Of a stretch of DNA of 49,654 nt, positions 1 through 8,635 are shown one piece after another. Position 1 is the stretch's first letter. Every line of letters begins with the position of its first letter. The notes beneath the pieces are model-generated. The model was not told the DNA's origin. It saw only the letters and a list, made by a program, of their open reading frames with translations, and made no database searches. Location of the stretch: NCBI GenBank assembly GCA_043744215.1, contig JAYTVC010000072.1, forward strand, positions 1 through 49,654. Direction: 5' to 3'. The stretch comes from JBEEJL01 sp043744215. GTDB lineage: Bacteria; Pseudomonadota; Gammaproteobacteria; Burkholderiales; JBEEJL01. The position numbers and the translations under genes are program-made.

Positions 1-2692
1 AGCCTGAGGTGTCGGTCATGCGCGTGAGTTTGCCGAGGGCGTTCGGGCCGATGTCGTATTCGTAGGTGAGGGGATTGCCGTCGGCGCGGGTGGTTTTAAC
101 AAGGCGATTCAGTGCGTCATATTGGTAGAGGGTCACTTGGCCTTTGGCGTCGGTGTGCTTGGTGCGATTGCCCGCTTCGTCAAATTCGTCTTTCTGCGTG
201 CCGCTGTCGGGGCTGGTGGTTTGTGTGATGTTGTCGAGGCCGTCGTTAGTATATTGGGTGACCAAATTACGTGGGTCGGTAACGGTATTCAGCCGGTCTA
301 GCGGAGTGTAGGTGAGGCGAGTATTGCCTTGCTGCGCGTCGGTGATGAGCTCGAGGCGGTTCAGGGCATCGTACTCGCGCAAGGTAGTGCGTTGCAGCGG
401 GTCGGTCTCGGACTTAAGGTTGCCATTGTCGTCGTAGTCCAATCGCGTGGTTTGGTTTTTTGCGCCGATGATTTTAGTCAGGCGGTTGAGCGTGTTGTAT
501 TCGCGCGTGAGGATTTGCGCCTGTACGTTATTGGCATCGTAAACAGTTTCTTTCAGCCGATTGCCCATCGCGTCGAGATCAAAACTCATGCGATTACCGT
601 CGGAGTCGCGGATTTCGGTCAGCCGGTGAGCGTCGTCGTAAAAATATTTGAGGTAGCTGGCATCGGGGCGGGTGAGTTGGGCGAGCATACCTGCCGGGTC
701 GTAATCGTAAGCGGTGATTTCACCGGCGATAGTTTTGGTTTTGAGGCGCAGGCGTTCGTCGTAAGCGAGTTTAGTCGCTATGCCATTGGGGTCGATGATG
801 GTGAGCGGTTGCCCGTGCGCGTTGTGTTCGGTGATTTTGGTCACATGGTTAAGTGCGTTGGTCATGGTTTGCAAATTACCGGTCGCAGGATCATAGGTAT
901 ATTTGGTAATGTCGCTCACGTCGGTGCGCGGGCCATCAACAGTGAGAATTTGCCCAGTAGCATTCCAGGTGTAATTCCAGGTATGTTTTTTACCCGTGGC
1001 AGTGTCGGTGATGGTTTTGGTTTGCAAATTGCCGTTGGGGTAATAATCGTATTTGGTGGTGCGCCCCGGTTCCGTAATCAGGTCTGGCAGACGGAATTGC
1101 GGATGCCAAGTGGTGGTAATGGTGCGCGCTTGTGGTTTATTAAACGCTTCGGTGCGGCTGTTTTCCAAGCCGCGCGCGTCATAGGTATATTGGGTGACAT
1201 TGCCTTTGAAGTCGGCGCGGCTGGAAATAAATCCGTTGGCATCGTAGCTTCTGCCAGCATTCGGGCCGCAGGCATCGCAGGCCAAGCCACTTATCGCGGT
1301 GCTCCGGCTGACTTCATGTGTGCGTACAAAACCATAGGTACGGCTGACGCCTTGTGCATCGGTCACCACGGTCGTATTGTTGGCGTTGTAAAAGAGTGAC
1401 ACTGAGTCAGCATTGGTGCCGTGCCTCGATGAATTCGCCCTGCCTTTGGTATCGTAACTCCAGGTGGCAAAACGCTGATTGTTTTCGTCGAAAATGCCGG
1501 TGAGTTTGGAGCCGTCGATCAAGTCTTCATAGGTGTATCGGCGCGATTTAGTGTCAGGATAATTCACCGAGGCCAACATGCCGTAGCTGTAGCCATAGGT
1601 ATATAGATTGCCAGCCGGGTCGGACATTCCGGTTAAAAGATTGTTGGTATAGGCGAAACGCATGGTACGCCCATAGCTGTCCGTGACGCTATCGAGCAGG
1701 CCAGTCGTAGCTGAGTAATTAAGCGTTTGCGTTACGCCTGCGCGGCTGGTAATTGCAGTGAGTCGGCCGTTGGCGTCGTAGATCTCAGTCTCGTCTTGCT
1801 CGTTAACGTAGGTCCAGCCTGTGATCGGCGAGAGGGCGGCGGTTTTGCTTGCGCGCAGTTGGCCGATGACGTCCGGGTCGCTAACATAATTGCTCGAAAA
1901 GACAGATGCGGGGCGAAACGTATAAACGCGCCCGTCGTGGCGCAATACTCTTGCGCCAGCGCCCGTAGCGTTTATACGCCGATCATAGGTGCTACGCCAT
2001 TTGTTGCCAAACACGCCAGGTAGGGCAAGGTTGCTGCTGTTGTAATAGCGGGAGAACGACAACGGCAGATTACCCAATCCCGTGTAATCGTCTTCACGCT
2101 GATATTTATTTCCGGTGCCAACATTGACCGGATTGCCAACTGACTGCTGGCCAGTGCTGCTGCCCCCGCCACCATTACAGCACGAGCCGAGGTCTTTGGG
2201 AGATTCGGGGGGTGGCGCGGGGGTTGGTGTCGGAGTTGGCGACGGAGTTGGGGTGGGCGTACATGCCTGGCCATAAGTACCACACTGATAGTAGTTCCCT
2301 ACTCCATAAACAATTACTAAATTACTGTTCACAGTCGTACTGTTCACAACATATGCATCAGCGCGGCATCCAACGAGGGTGAGCACCCCGTTTATCAGAC
2401 TATAACTTTCCGTTCCGGTAGCGTACTCAATCCTCATGGACGTTAAGTAATACCCAGAGATAGGGCTGTTGGCAAGATCAGCCGCAGATGTATTCGCGGC
2501 CCACATAGCGGCGTCATAACAAGTTTGAAAACCAAACCGATAGCCTAGAATATCTGGCGAATAGGCGTGTCCTATGTACGCAAAATATTCTGCTTTGGCC
2601 GTATGCGAAATCGCGCTACTCAGCAGAAAGACAAATGCTAAACAAAGCTTTCGGGCTATTTTGAGGTCGATCATGGCGCGCCGGAAACACAC
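1..2692 (-). CDS. Secreted RHS/YD-repeat protein with DUF6531-type domain (3' end outside window)
   Basis: My reverse-strand translation is open from the start to the window edge, so only the N-terminal ~897 residues are seen. Start: a GTG at 2690-2692 preceded by AAGGAGGA is preferred; an in-frame ATG lies at 2672-2674 without such a site. A signal peptide (hydrophobic LCLAFVFLLSSAI, cleavage probably after HTAKA) is followed by about 130 unrecognised residues, a Thr/Pro linker (PTPTPSPTPTPAPPP), a DUF6531-like segment (GNPVNVGTGNKY, LPLSFSRYYNS) and then a long run of YD repeats (for example YDALNRLELITD, YDDNGNLKSETD). RHS proteins form a beta-cage shell around a variable C-terminal toxin or adhesive domain. 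That C-terminus lies outside the window, so the effector activity and any immunity gene cannot be assigned. Long open frames on the opposite strand (for example 329-1399) are shadows of this gene. Confidence 0.9.
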   Translation of the reverse strand, partial: MCFRRAMIDLKIARKLCLAFVFLLSSAISHTAKAEYFAYIGHAYSPDILGYRFGFQTCYDAAMWAANTSAADLANSPISGYYLTSMRIEYATGTESYSLINGVLTLVGCRADAYVVNSTTVNSNLVIVYGVGNYYQCGTYGQACTPTPTPSPTPTPTPAPPPESPKDLGSCCNGGGGSSTGQQSVGNPVNVGTGNKYQREDDYTGLGNLPLSFSRYYNSSNLALPGVFGNKWRSTYDRRINATGAGARVLRHDGRVYTFRPASVFSSNYVSDPDVIGQLRASKTAALSPITGWTYVNEQDETEIYDANGRLTAITSRAGVTQTLNYSATTGLLDSVTDSYGRTMRFAYTNNLLTGMSDPAGNLYTYGYSYGMLASVNYPDTKSRRYTYEDLIDGSKLTGIFDENNQRFATWSYDTKGRANSSRHGTNADSVSLFYNANNTTVVTDAQGVSRTYGFVRTHEVSRSTAISGLACDACGPNAGRSYDANGFISSRADFKGNVTQYTYDARGLENSRTEAFNKPQARTITTTWHPQFRLPDLITEPGRTTKYDYYPNGNLQTKTITDTATGKKHTWNYTWNATGQILTVDGPRTDVSDITKYTYDPATGNLQTMTNALNHVTKITEHNAHGQPLTIIDPNGIATKLAYDERLRLKTKTIAGEITAYDYDPAGMLAQLTRPDASYLKYFYDDAHRLTEIRDSDGNRMSFDLDAMGNRLKETVYDANNVQAQILTREYNTLNRLTKIIGAKNQTTRLDYDDNGNLKSETDPLQRTTLREYDALNRLELITDAQQGNTRLTYTPLDRLNTVTDPRNLVTQYTNDGLDNITQTTSPDSGTQKDEFDEAGNRTKHTDAKGQVTLYQYDALNRLVKTTRADGNPLTYEYDIGPNALGKLTRMTDTSG

Positions 2693-2840
2693 GATTCCTC
2701 CTTCAGCCGAGTTTTGTGGGCTGCTGACAAATTCTTGCTTTTTCACCTGAAAAAGGGTGGAAAAAACTTGAGGCCAATTTCTGCTTAGTCGATTTTCAGT
2801 CATTTTTATTTTGCCCCGGCATTTCTCTAAATGGTAGTGA

Positions 2841-2870
2841 CCATAACTTATCCGGGGGGGGGGCAGTCAA
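2841..2870 (-). promoter_or_regulatory. Candidate RHS promoter with a ten-G/C tract in its spacer
   Basis: Reading the minus strand, TTGACT (2865-2870) is a near-consensus -35. It is followed by a spacer containing ten consecutive C (G at 2854-2863 on the plus strand). A weak -10 candidate, TTATGG (2841-2846), lies 18 bp from the -35; TAAGTT is an alternative at a shorter distance. The leader to the GTG start would be about 150 nt. Homopolymers between -35 and -10 are a known basis of promoter phase variation (Neisseria porA and opc). Its use here is inference. Confidence 0.4.
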
Positions 2871-2886
2871 GAGCGTTCGCCACTAT

Positions 2887-2932
2887 GTTTACAAATTTTG
2901 TACGGCTTGGTTTACAAATTTTGTACGGCTTG
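2887..2932. repeat. Tandem 23-bp direct repeat upstream of the RHS promoter
   Basis: Two identical adjacent 23-bp units, 2887-2909 and 2910-2932, each contain TTTACAAATTTTGTACGG. The inner TACAAATTTTGTA is almost palindromic, so each unit could be an operator half-turned around the helix. They lie directly upstream of the candidate -35 of the RHS gene, where activators or repressors often bind. No regulator can be named. Confidence 0.6.
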
Positions 2933-2980
2933 CTGATGCGCAAAAGTAATTATTTATTGTAATGCCCGTCAGAAATGTTA

Positions 2981-3010
2981 TATAAAATTCAATATAATCA
3001 ATATGTTATG
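2981..3010 (+). repeat. 30-bp dispersed repeat, copy 1 (IHF-like core)
   Basis: Core AATCAATATGTTA (2995-3007) fits the IHF consensus WATCAANNNNTTR. The left arm is AAAATTCAATAT. It lies downstream of ampG and upstream of the RHS gene. Confidence 0.7.
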
Positions 3011-3066
3011 ATATTGCACGGTCGCCCACCGGTTTGCCCTCTCGACTTTAATTCTCTATTTCCGTC

Positions 3067-4395
3067 TTATCCCCCCGACCGATTTTCTCCCGCCGTGCCG
3101 ATTGAGCTATCGATTAGCCCCGCGCGCATCATCAGCCAGAACAGCACAATGCCGGGAATAGCGGCAACCGTGGTGAGCAAATAAAAATTCACGTAGCCCA
3201 TTTGCTCTATCAACCATCCCGCCGTAGTGCCGGTGAGAAATCTTCCGACGACGCTGGCGACGGCGGTGATCATGGCGTATTGCGTGGCGGTGAAGCGTAA
3301 ATCGCACAGCGCGGAGAAATACGCGACGACAACAACGCCGCCAAAGCCGCTTGACATGTTTTCAAACCCGATGGCGGCGGCCATGCCCCAATTGCTGTGG
3401 CCGATGGCAGCGAGCCAGGCAAAGCTAAGGTTCGATACGCCCATGAGTATCAGCGCGAGCAGCACAGATTTTTTCAGGCCGATGCGCGCGTAAATTATGC
3501 CGCCGATAAAAATGCCGATGAGGTAGGCCCAAAAGCCGACGCCGATATCGTAAATGGCGATTTCATCGTTGGTGAATTTGAGGTCGTTGAACAGCAGGCG
3601 CAAGGTCAAGTTTGCCAGCGTGTCGCCGATTTTATGCAGCAAAATAAACAGCATGACCAGCCATGCGCCGGAGCGTTGGAAGAATTCCACAAACGGCCCG
3701 ATGATCGATTGCCACACTTCGCCGACGCCGTGTTTGTCGGTAATGGCGCGATGGCGTTTCGGCTCGCCTAAAAATAATCCCGTCAACATCGCGGGCAAGG
3801 CGAAAGCGGCGCAGGCCATATAGCCCATGCTCCAACCGTAGCGCGCCGCGATGACTAGCGCGAGCGCACCGGCCGCGTTGGAGCCGATGCGCCAACCGTA
3901 TTGCGACATGCCGGAGCCGACGCCGAGCTGGTAAGGCTTCAGGGTTTCAATACGATACGCGTCGATGACAATATCAAACGTGGCCCCCGCGATGCCGACC
4001 AATATTGCCGCGAGGCTGGTGGCATAGATGCTCGCCTTCGGATCGACGAAGGCGAGGTTGATGACCGCCGCAATCACCAATACGCCGGATAATATCAACC
4101 ATGACACACGCTGCCCCAGACGGCCCAGCACCGGCAGGTACACGCCATCAACCACCCAGGCCCAGAACACTTTAAGGTTATAGGCGAGAAACGCGAGGGC
4201 AAAAGCGGTGACGGTTTTTTTGTCGATGCCGTCTTGCGCAAGGCGCGTAGTCAGCGTAGCGCCGATCATGGCAAACGGAAAGCCGGACGAGACACCGAGA
4301 AAAAACGCCGCGAGGGATTCTTTTTCCAGATAGGGCTTGATCGAGGCAAACCAGCCTTTTTCCGGCACGGTTTTTTCCTGCGCTGCATTTTCCAT
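3067..4395 (-). CDS. ampG: AmpG-type muropeptide permease (MFS)
   Basis: A 442-residue polytopic protein of the major facilitator superfamily. AmpG imports anhydro-muropeptides (GlcNAc-anhMurNAc-peptides) across the inner membrane for cell-wall recycling. Recognisable are the amphipathic N-terminus leading into SLAAFFLGVSSGFPF, LKVFWAWVVDG in the second helix region, and DIVIDAYRIE in the middle of the N-terminal half, which is characteristic of AmpG. About twelve hydrophobic segments follow. I chose the internal ATG (4393-4395) because AGGGAG precedes it at normal spacing. An upstream in-frame ATG at 4435-4437 would add 14 residues and has no such site. It is convergent with nothing and lies directly upstream of the exonuclease III end. 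A close MFS relative cannot be excluded but AmpG is the best fit. Confidence 0.88.
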   Translation of the reverse strand: MENAAQEKTVPEKGWFASIKPYLEKESLAAFFLGVSSGFPFAMIGATLTTRLAQDGIDKKTVTAFALAFLAYNLKVFWAWVVDGVYLPVLGRLGQRVSWLILSGVLVIAAVINLAFVDPKASIYATSLAAILVGIAGATFDIVIDAYRIETLKPYQLGVGSGMSQYGWRIGSNAAGALALVIAARYGWSMGYMACAAFALPAMLTGLFLGEPKRHRAITDKHGVGEVWQSIIGPFVEFFQRSGAWLVMLFILLHKIGDTLANLTLRLLFNDLKFTNDEIAIYDIGVGFWAYLIGIFIGGIIYARIGLKKSVLLALILMGVSNLSFAWLAAIGHSNWGMAAAIGFENMSSGFGGVVVVAYFSALCDLRFTATQYAMITAVASVVGRFLTGTTAGWLIEQMGYVNFYLLTTVAAIPGIVLFWLMMRAGLIDSSIGTAGENRSGG

Positions 4396-4536
4396 AACTC
4401 TCCCTGAAATGGTTGCGGTGGTAACAGGCCGCCACATTTTTATTTCATGTCGTTTCCCGATGTGTGCCGATTATCGCACTTTGCCTTGGTTTGAAGGGGC
4501 GGTTTCGCATAACATCTGCAAGCGGGAATCGACGCG

Positions 4537-5310
4537 TCAAATTTTGAAATCATATTCCACAGTCAAAGGCGCGTGATCTGAAAACATTTCATCAACGTAG
4601 ATGGACGTTTTTTTCGCCGTCGCCGCGATGCCTGGCGTGGCGATCTGGTAGTCCAAACGCCAGCCCACATTTTTTGCCCGCGCCTGCCCGCGCTGCGACC
4701 ACCAGGTATATTGCTCGGGGCGAGGGTCCAAGGTGCGGAATACATCGACGTAACCTAAATCATCAAACACTTTGGTCAGCCACGCACGTTCTTCGGGCAG
4801 GAAGCCAGAATTTTTCTGGTTGGATTTCCAGTTTTTCAAATCAATTTCTTTATGGGCAATATTCCAGTCGCCGCAAATAATTATTTCGCGGCCACTTTTT
4901 TTGAGCTGTTTCATCACCGGATAAAACCGGTCGAGAAATTGAAACTTCACCTGCTGCCGCTCTTCGCCGCTGGAGCCAGACGGCAGATACAATGAAATCA
5001 CCGACAAGTTGCCGTAGTCAGCGCGGATGAAACGTCCTTCAGCATCGACATCCGACAACCCTAATCCGGCCACGACAGAATCCGGTTTTGGTTTGGTGTA
5101 AATCGATACGCCGCTATAACCCTTTTTTTCGGCGCAATGAAAATTGCCGGTGAAACCCTTTGGGTGGCGCATCTCGTCCGTGAGGTCGGCATCTTGCGCC
5201 TTGATTTCCTGACCGCACACGATGTCGGCTTTTTGCTTCGGTAGCCAATCAAAAAAACCTTTGGTTGCTGCCGAGCGGATACCGTTGAAATTGATGCTGA
5301 TGATTTTCAT
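4537..5310 (-). CDS. xth: Exodeoxyribonuclease III / AP endonuclease
   Basis: A 257-residue protein, the usual length of the ExoIII/APE1 family, which cuts the backbone at abasic sites and degrades 3' ends in base excision repair. The order of motifs is complete: SINFNGIRSA at the N-terminus, metal-binding Glu in CGQEIKAQ, SLYLPSG with the conserved Tyr, the GDWNIAH loop, and the C-terminal SDHAPL catalytic His/Asp. Conserved tryptophans (QYTWWSQRG, VGWRLDY) are also present. It is divergent from pyrE with 87 bp between start codons, an arrangement seen in many betaproteobacteria. Nothing looks damaged. Confidence 0.95.
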   Translation of the reverse strand: MKIISINFNGIRSAATKGFFDWLPKQKADIVCGQEIKAQDADLTDEMRHPKGFTGNFHCAEKKGYSGVSIYTKPKPDSVVAGLGLSDVDAEGRFIRADYGNLSVISLYLPSGSSGEERQQVKFQFLDRFYPVMKQLKKSGREIIICGDWNIAHKEIDLKNWKSNQKNSGFLPEERAWLTKVFDDLGYVDVFRTLDPRPEQYTWWSQRGQARAKNVGWRLDYQIATPGIAATAKKTSIYVDEMFSDHAPLTVEYDFKI

Positions 5311-5397
5311 TATTGTCTGCTCTGAGGGAAATAGTGTTATATCTCACTTATTTCGCTGGGGGTTTAGGTTAAAATATGTCATCTATCGAGAACGGCC

Positions 5398-6042
5398 ATG
5401 GCTGACTATAAGCAGGAATTTATCCACTTCGCCGTGGCGAAACAAGTATTGTGCTTTGGTGAATATAAAACCAAAGCGGGTCGCATGTCGCCGTATTTTT
5501 TTAACGCGGGCTTGTTCAACGACGGCGCATCGCTTGCACAACTTACGCAATTTTACGCCAAGGCCGCAAACAACACGGGCGTTTCATTCGACATGTTGTT
5601 CGGCCCCGCGTACAAAGGCATTCCACTGGTGGCCGGCATAGCGATCGCGATGGCAAACGCCGGCAGAAATGTGCCCTTTGCCTATAATCGAAAAGAAGCC
5701 AAAGACCACGGCGAAGGCGGCACCATCGTCGGCAGCCCGCTTCAAGGCCGCGTGTTGATCGTAGACGACGTGATTTCAGCCGGTACGTCAGTGCGCGAAT
5801 CGGTGGAACTGATTCGTCAGCACGGTGCCCAACCGGCGGCTGTGTTGATCGCGCTCGACCGCATGGAAAAAGGCACCGGCGGCTTGTCGGCCGTGCAGGA
5901 AGTAAACCGCGATTACGGCATTCCCGTTATCGCCATTGCGAGCCTGGATGATTTGGTGGCTTATCTTTCAGGCCAGGCGAATATGCAACAAAATTTGCAA
6001 CGCGTACAACAGTATCGGGAAAACTATGGCATACATGCCTGA
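5398..6042 (+). CDS. pyrE: Orotate phosphoribosyltransferase
   Basis: A 214-residue enzyme of pyrimidine synthesis that joins orotate to PRPP to give OMP. It aligns end to end with the E. coli enzyme (213 aa). Signatures are SPYFFNAGLFN, FGPAYKGIPL, the flexible catalytic loop NRKEAKDHGEGG, and the PRPP-binding motif VLIVDDVISAGTS near residues 118-130. The ATG at 5398 is preceded by a weak GAG site. The stop codon overlaps the start of the DUF4124 gene, so the two are probably co-transcribed and end at the hairpin at 6738-6772. Confidence 0.97.
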   Translation: MADYKQEFIHFAVAKQVLCFGEYKTKAGRMSPYFFNAGLFNDGASLAQLTQFYAKAANNTGVSFDMLFGPAYKGIPLVAGIAIAMANAGRNVPFAYNRKEAKDHGEGGTIVGSPLQGRVLIVDDVISAGTSVRESVELIRQHGAQPAAVLIALDRMEKGTGGLSAVQEVNRDYGIPVIAIASLDDLVAYLSGQANMQQNLQRVQQYRENYGIHA

Positions 6043-6697
6043 CAAATTGATTCACTTGCTGGTGGCCTCAACGCTGGTGATGGGCGCCACGGCATTGCAA
6101 GCTGCCGGCCTGGTGAAATGGGTCGATGAAAAAGGCCAAACCCATTACGGCGATTCCGTGCCGCCCGAATATGCCAGCCGTGGCTCACAGGAATTGAGTA
6201 AACAGGGAATCGTGTACAAAAAAACCGAAGGCGCGCTGACGGCTGAACAACGCAAAGTGCGCGAGGCAACCGAAGCGCAGGAAAAAGTCGAACAGAAAAA
6301 AGTGACTGAAAAACAGCGCCAGGATGCCGCCATATTCAACACCTACACCAGCGAAAAAGAAATTGACGTGTCGCGCGATCGCACGCTGCAAACAGTCGAA
6401 GCCAAATTGCTGGTGTCCGATGCGCAACTCAAAGCCGCCATCGGCCTTGAAGACGCGCTGATCAAACAACTCGCGCCCTATGCTGCCAAAGGTCTTGATG
6501 GCAAATATGTGCGCATTGCCCCGATGGCCTTGGTGCTGGCCTACGAAAAAAATCAACTGGAAATCCAAAACCTGAGCGTAACCCAGCGTCAGTTTCAAGT
6601 AGAGCGTAACGAAACCATCGCCAAGTTTGATGCCGACAAAGCGCGTTATCTGGAGTTGAAAAAGAGCATGGCGGCAGCGGCGAACAACGGAAAATAA
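6026..6697 (+). CDS. Periplasmic DUF4124-domain protein
   Basis: A 223-residue secreted protein of unknown role. A signal peptide (IHLLVASTLVMGATALQA) is followed at once by the DUF4124 signature GLVKWVDEKGQTHYGD, common in beta- and gammaproteobacterial envelope proteins. The remainder (about residues 65-223) is charged and helical, rich in Glu/Lys/Gln, and probably coiled coil. I chose ATG 6026, with GGGA a few bases upstream, because it leaves a normal signal peptide. ATG 6035 is also possible. The open frame extends upstream inside pyrE but that part is not coding. The overlap of 17 bp with pyrE suggests translational coupling. Confidence 0.82.
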   Translation: MAYMPDKLIHLLVASTLVMGATALQAAGLVKWVDEKGQTHYGDSVPPEYASRGSQELSKQGIVYKKTEGALTAEQRKVREATEAQEKVEQKKVTEKQRQDAAIFNTYTSEKEIDVSRDRTLQTVEAKLLVSDAQLKAAIGLEDALIKQLAPYAAKGLDGKYVRIAPMALVLAYEKNQLEIQNLSVTQRQFQVERNETIAKFDADKARYLELKKSMAAAANNGK

Positions 6698-6737
6698 TGC
6701 CGCTTTTTTAAGCGAACGAATTTAAGCGTACGAAAAT

Positions 6738-6772
6738 AAAAACCCGCCAGGCAAGCGCATGGCGGGTTTTTA
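6738..6772. terminator. Bidirectional intrinsic terminator
   Basis: A perfect stem AAACCCGCCA / TGGCGGGTTT encloses a short loop, with A-run before and T-run after. It therefore terminates the pyrE-DUF4124 unit on the plus strand and can also stop the convergent membrane-protein gene. Confidence 0.88.
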
Positions 6773-6774
6773 TT

Positions 6775-6804
6775 TAACTATAACATATTGATTACATTCA
6801 ATTT
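6775..6804 (-). repeat. 30-bp dispersed repeat, copy 2 (IHF-like core)
   Basis: On the minus strand the core reads AATCAATATGTTA with left arm AAAATTGAATGT. It sits between the terminator and the end of the 566-residue membrane protein gene. It is one of only two copies in this orientation. Confidence 0.7.
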
Positions 6805-8498
6805 TCTGGATCGCGCCCCGTAGCGGCCAAAAGCGCGGCCGACTTGCTCTCGTCGCCTCCGCGCAGTTGAGCTTGCGTTTGCAGATTCATTTGCGCAAGC
6901 TGCGCGTGGCGCTCAGCATCAACTGATGACGTAGGCGCGAATATAGATGCTTGATTGTCGGCAAAACTTTTCAGCCGCCGCATAATGGATTGTGCGTAGT
7001 CATTGTCACCTGACATAGCCTGCAGATAGCGCACGCTGTCCTTCCCAAAAATAATGCTTTCCAAATTGGCTACCCACAATCGCACTGTCATCGTTTCTAT
7101 TTTTACTGCTGTACTACTCGATTTGACGGTGTCGTGAAGCAAGTTGCCATAGTCGAGCCGGGCACTGGTAAATTGGCCCGACATTTCCAGCCATACAATT
7201 TGCGAAGAAAATTCAAACTTCAACCAAAGCGTATGGGCGGCACGTGTTGCATATATTCCTAGCGCGAGAAACATCAGGCCATAAGCAGAAAAATTCCCCT
7301 GTTTAGCGTTTATTTGGCCAAGCAACACTTGTCCTGTGGAATAAAATGCAAGCGCCGATAACAGCAAGGATACTGCACCTAAAATGCTCAATAAAAATAC
7401 CATTTGCTGTTGTGGATGTTGAAGCGCGGAGGCAAAACTAATCCGCTCGGACTTTACCGGAAACGGTTGGGTTTCTTGCATCATTTCACAACGAAATTCC
7501 CCTGATTGTTGCGACAGGTTAATTTCTGGATCAATTTGCACATAGCGGCGGTTAGGGATTTTTTCCGGCCAGCGGTCCTGCAAATCGCGGGCAAATTCTT
7601 CCATGATTTGCTTAGGGCTGCAGTTTACATTCCAGGCCTCCTGAATCATCGACACCATTGTGGAGGGTGCTTCGCGCTGCTGCCGCAATAGCGCGACAAA
7701 CGTCACTGCATAAGCGAGAAAGGCGACGAAGAATACTATATAGACGTGCGGAAACGGCACTAACCAATCAAAGTTTGGCAAGCGCGCAGCATTAAATACC
7801 AGCAAAATCGGACCGATGATCGCAATACAAATCAGCAACACCAATTCATTTACGCTAAATACTCTTTGCCCGTCGTTGCCTTTGACTAACAGCCAAAGCG
7901 CCCCGACAAAATAAACCAGGCCGATGTAAACAGTAACTTGCTCCCACTGCTGCGGCGATGCGCCAACTCTTCCGCCAGCAAGCGCGAACAACATGCTGAC
8001 CAATAGCACCAACATATAAATTGCATTTTTGAAATTAACTTCAGCAAAATAACGAATATCTTGAGCAGAGTAAATCAGTTTAGGTAGGAGGGAAAACAAC
8101 AATTGCTGCAACGGGCCGCTCGGCTCTCGATATGTGATCGCCTGATGACGCAACGTTTCTTGAGCGAATTTGGCGAGGTCACTCGGCGTTTTTTCGCCCA
8201 CCTCAGATTCATGGATGCCGTACAAATTGGCGGGCCTTCCGCGTCCAAAATAAAAACGCAACTGGCTCAAAGCCCGGGCAATAAAACCGACGCCAACTAA
8301 CAGCATCAGCAAGCTGACCAATATGGTAAACCACACACTAACGGGGACGCCGTTGACGGCTTTGCTGCGAAGTTGAAGCAATAAAGCGGCGCCACCAACG
8401 GCAAAAATAAAGCCGTTAACAATGCGGAAAACATTTTCAATTTTTAGTGGGTTGGGGACATTGAGTTTTTCACTTACGCTGCTGTAATCGAAAGCCAT
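6798..8498 (-). CDS. Unrecognised multi-spanning membrane protein
   Basis: A 566-residue protein that I do not recognise. GGAG lies at good distance before the ATG. About eight hydrophobic segments are visible: near residues 27-43, 53-77, 160-180, 190-210, 220-240, 250-272, 370-392 and 405-422. A soluble stretch of ~100 residues falls between helices 6 and 7 (about 273-368), and a ~140-residue soluble C-terminal tail begins with LWLKFEFSSQIVWLEMSGQFTS. The C-terminal part has a Gln/Ala-rich end. It is a single-gene unit between the pyrE terminator and gatB. Base composition is lower in GC than the flanking gat and pyr genes. No catalytic motif is evident; a transport, sensing or envelope role is open. 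Confidence 0.75.
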   Translation of the reverse strand: MAFDYSSVSEKLNVPNPLKIENVFRIVNGFIFAVGGAALLLQLRSKAVNGVPVSVWFTILVSLLMLLVGVGFIARALSQLRFYFGRGRPANLYGIHESEVGEKTPSDLAKFAQETLRHQAITYREPSGPLQQLLFSLLPKLIYSAQDIRYFAEVNFKNAIYMLVLLVSMLFALAGGRVGASPQQWEQVTVYIGLVYFVGALWLLVKGNDGQRVFSVNELVLLICIAIIGPILLVFNAARLPNFDWLVPFPHVYIVFFVAFLAYAVTFVALLRQQREAPSTMVSMIQEAWNVNCSPKQIMEEFARDLQDRWPEKIPNRRYVQIDPEINLSQQSGEFRCEMMQETQPFPVKSERISFASALQHPQQQMVFLLSILGAVSLLLSALAFYSTGQVLLGQINAKQGNFSAYGLMFLALGIYATRAAHTLWLKFEFSSQIVWLEMSGQFTSARLDYGNLLHDTVKSSSTAVKIETMTVRLWVANLESIIFGKDSVRYLQAMSGDNDYAQSIMRRLKSFADNQASIFAPTSSVDAERHAQLAQMNLQTQAQLRGGDESKSAALLAATGRDPEN

Positions 8499-8635
8499 AG
8501 CTTCTCCATTTGAAAATATTTTGTTGCGCTACACAGCCGACCACAGAGAAATAGATACTGCCAAGTGTCTTGAGTATATTATTTCCGCAGCAGTGGCTTT
8601 GGACACGGCCAACTTCACATCAACCAATGCAGCCG

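Larger units (their letters stand above)
2693..3066. other. Intergenic region between RHS gene and ampG
   Basis: This 374-bp AT-rich spacer holds the RHS ribosome-binding site, the poly-G promoter candidate, the tandem 23-bp repeat and one copy of the 30-bp dispersed repeat. The short frame at 2975-3184 overlaps the 3' end of ampG and has no coding character. I see no other gene. Confidence 0.6.

Noticed and set aside
329..1399. Long plus-strand open frame of 356 codons
   Set aside because: It is antisense to the RHS gene; the minus strand encodes clear YD repeats while this translation has no recognisable features.
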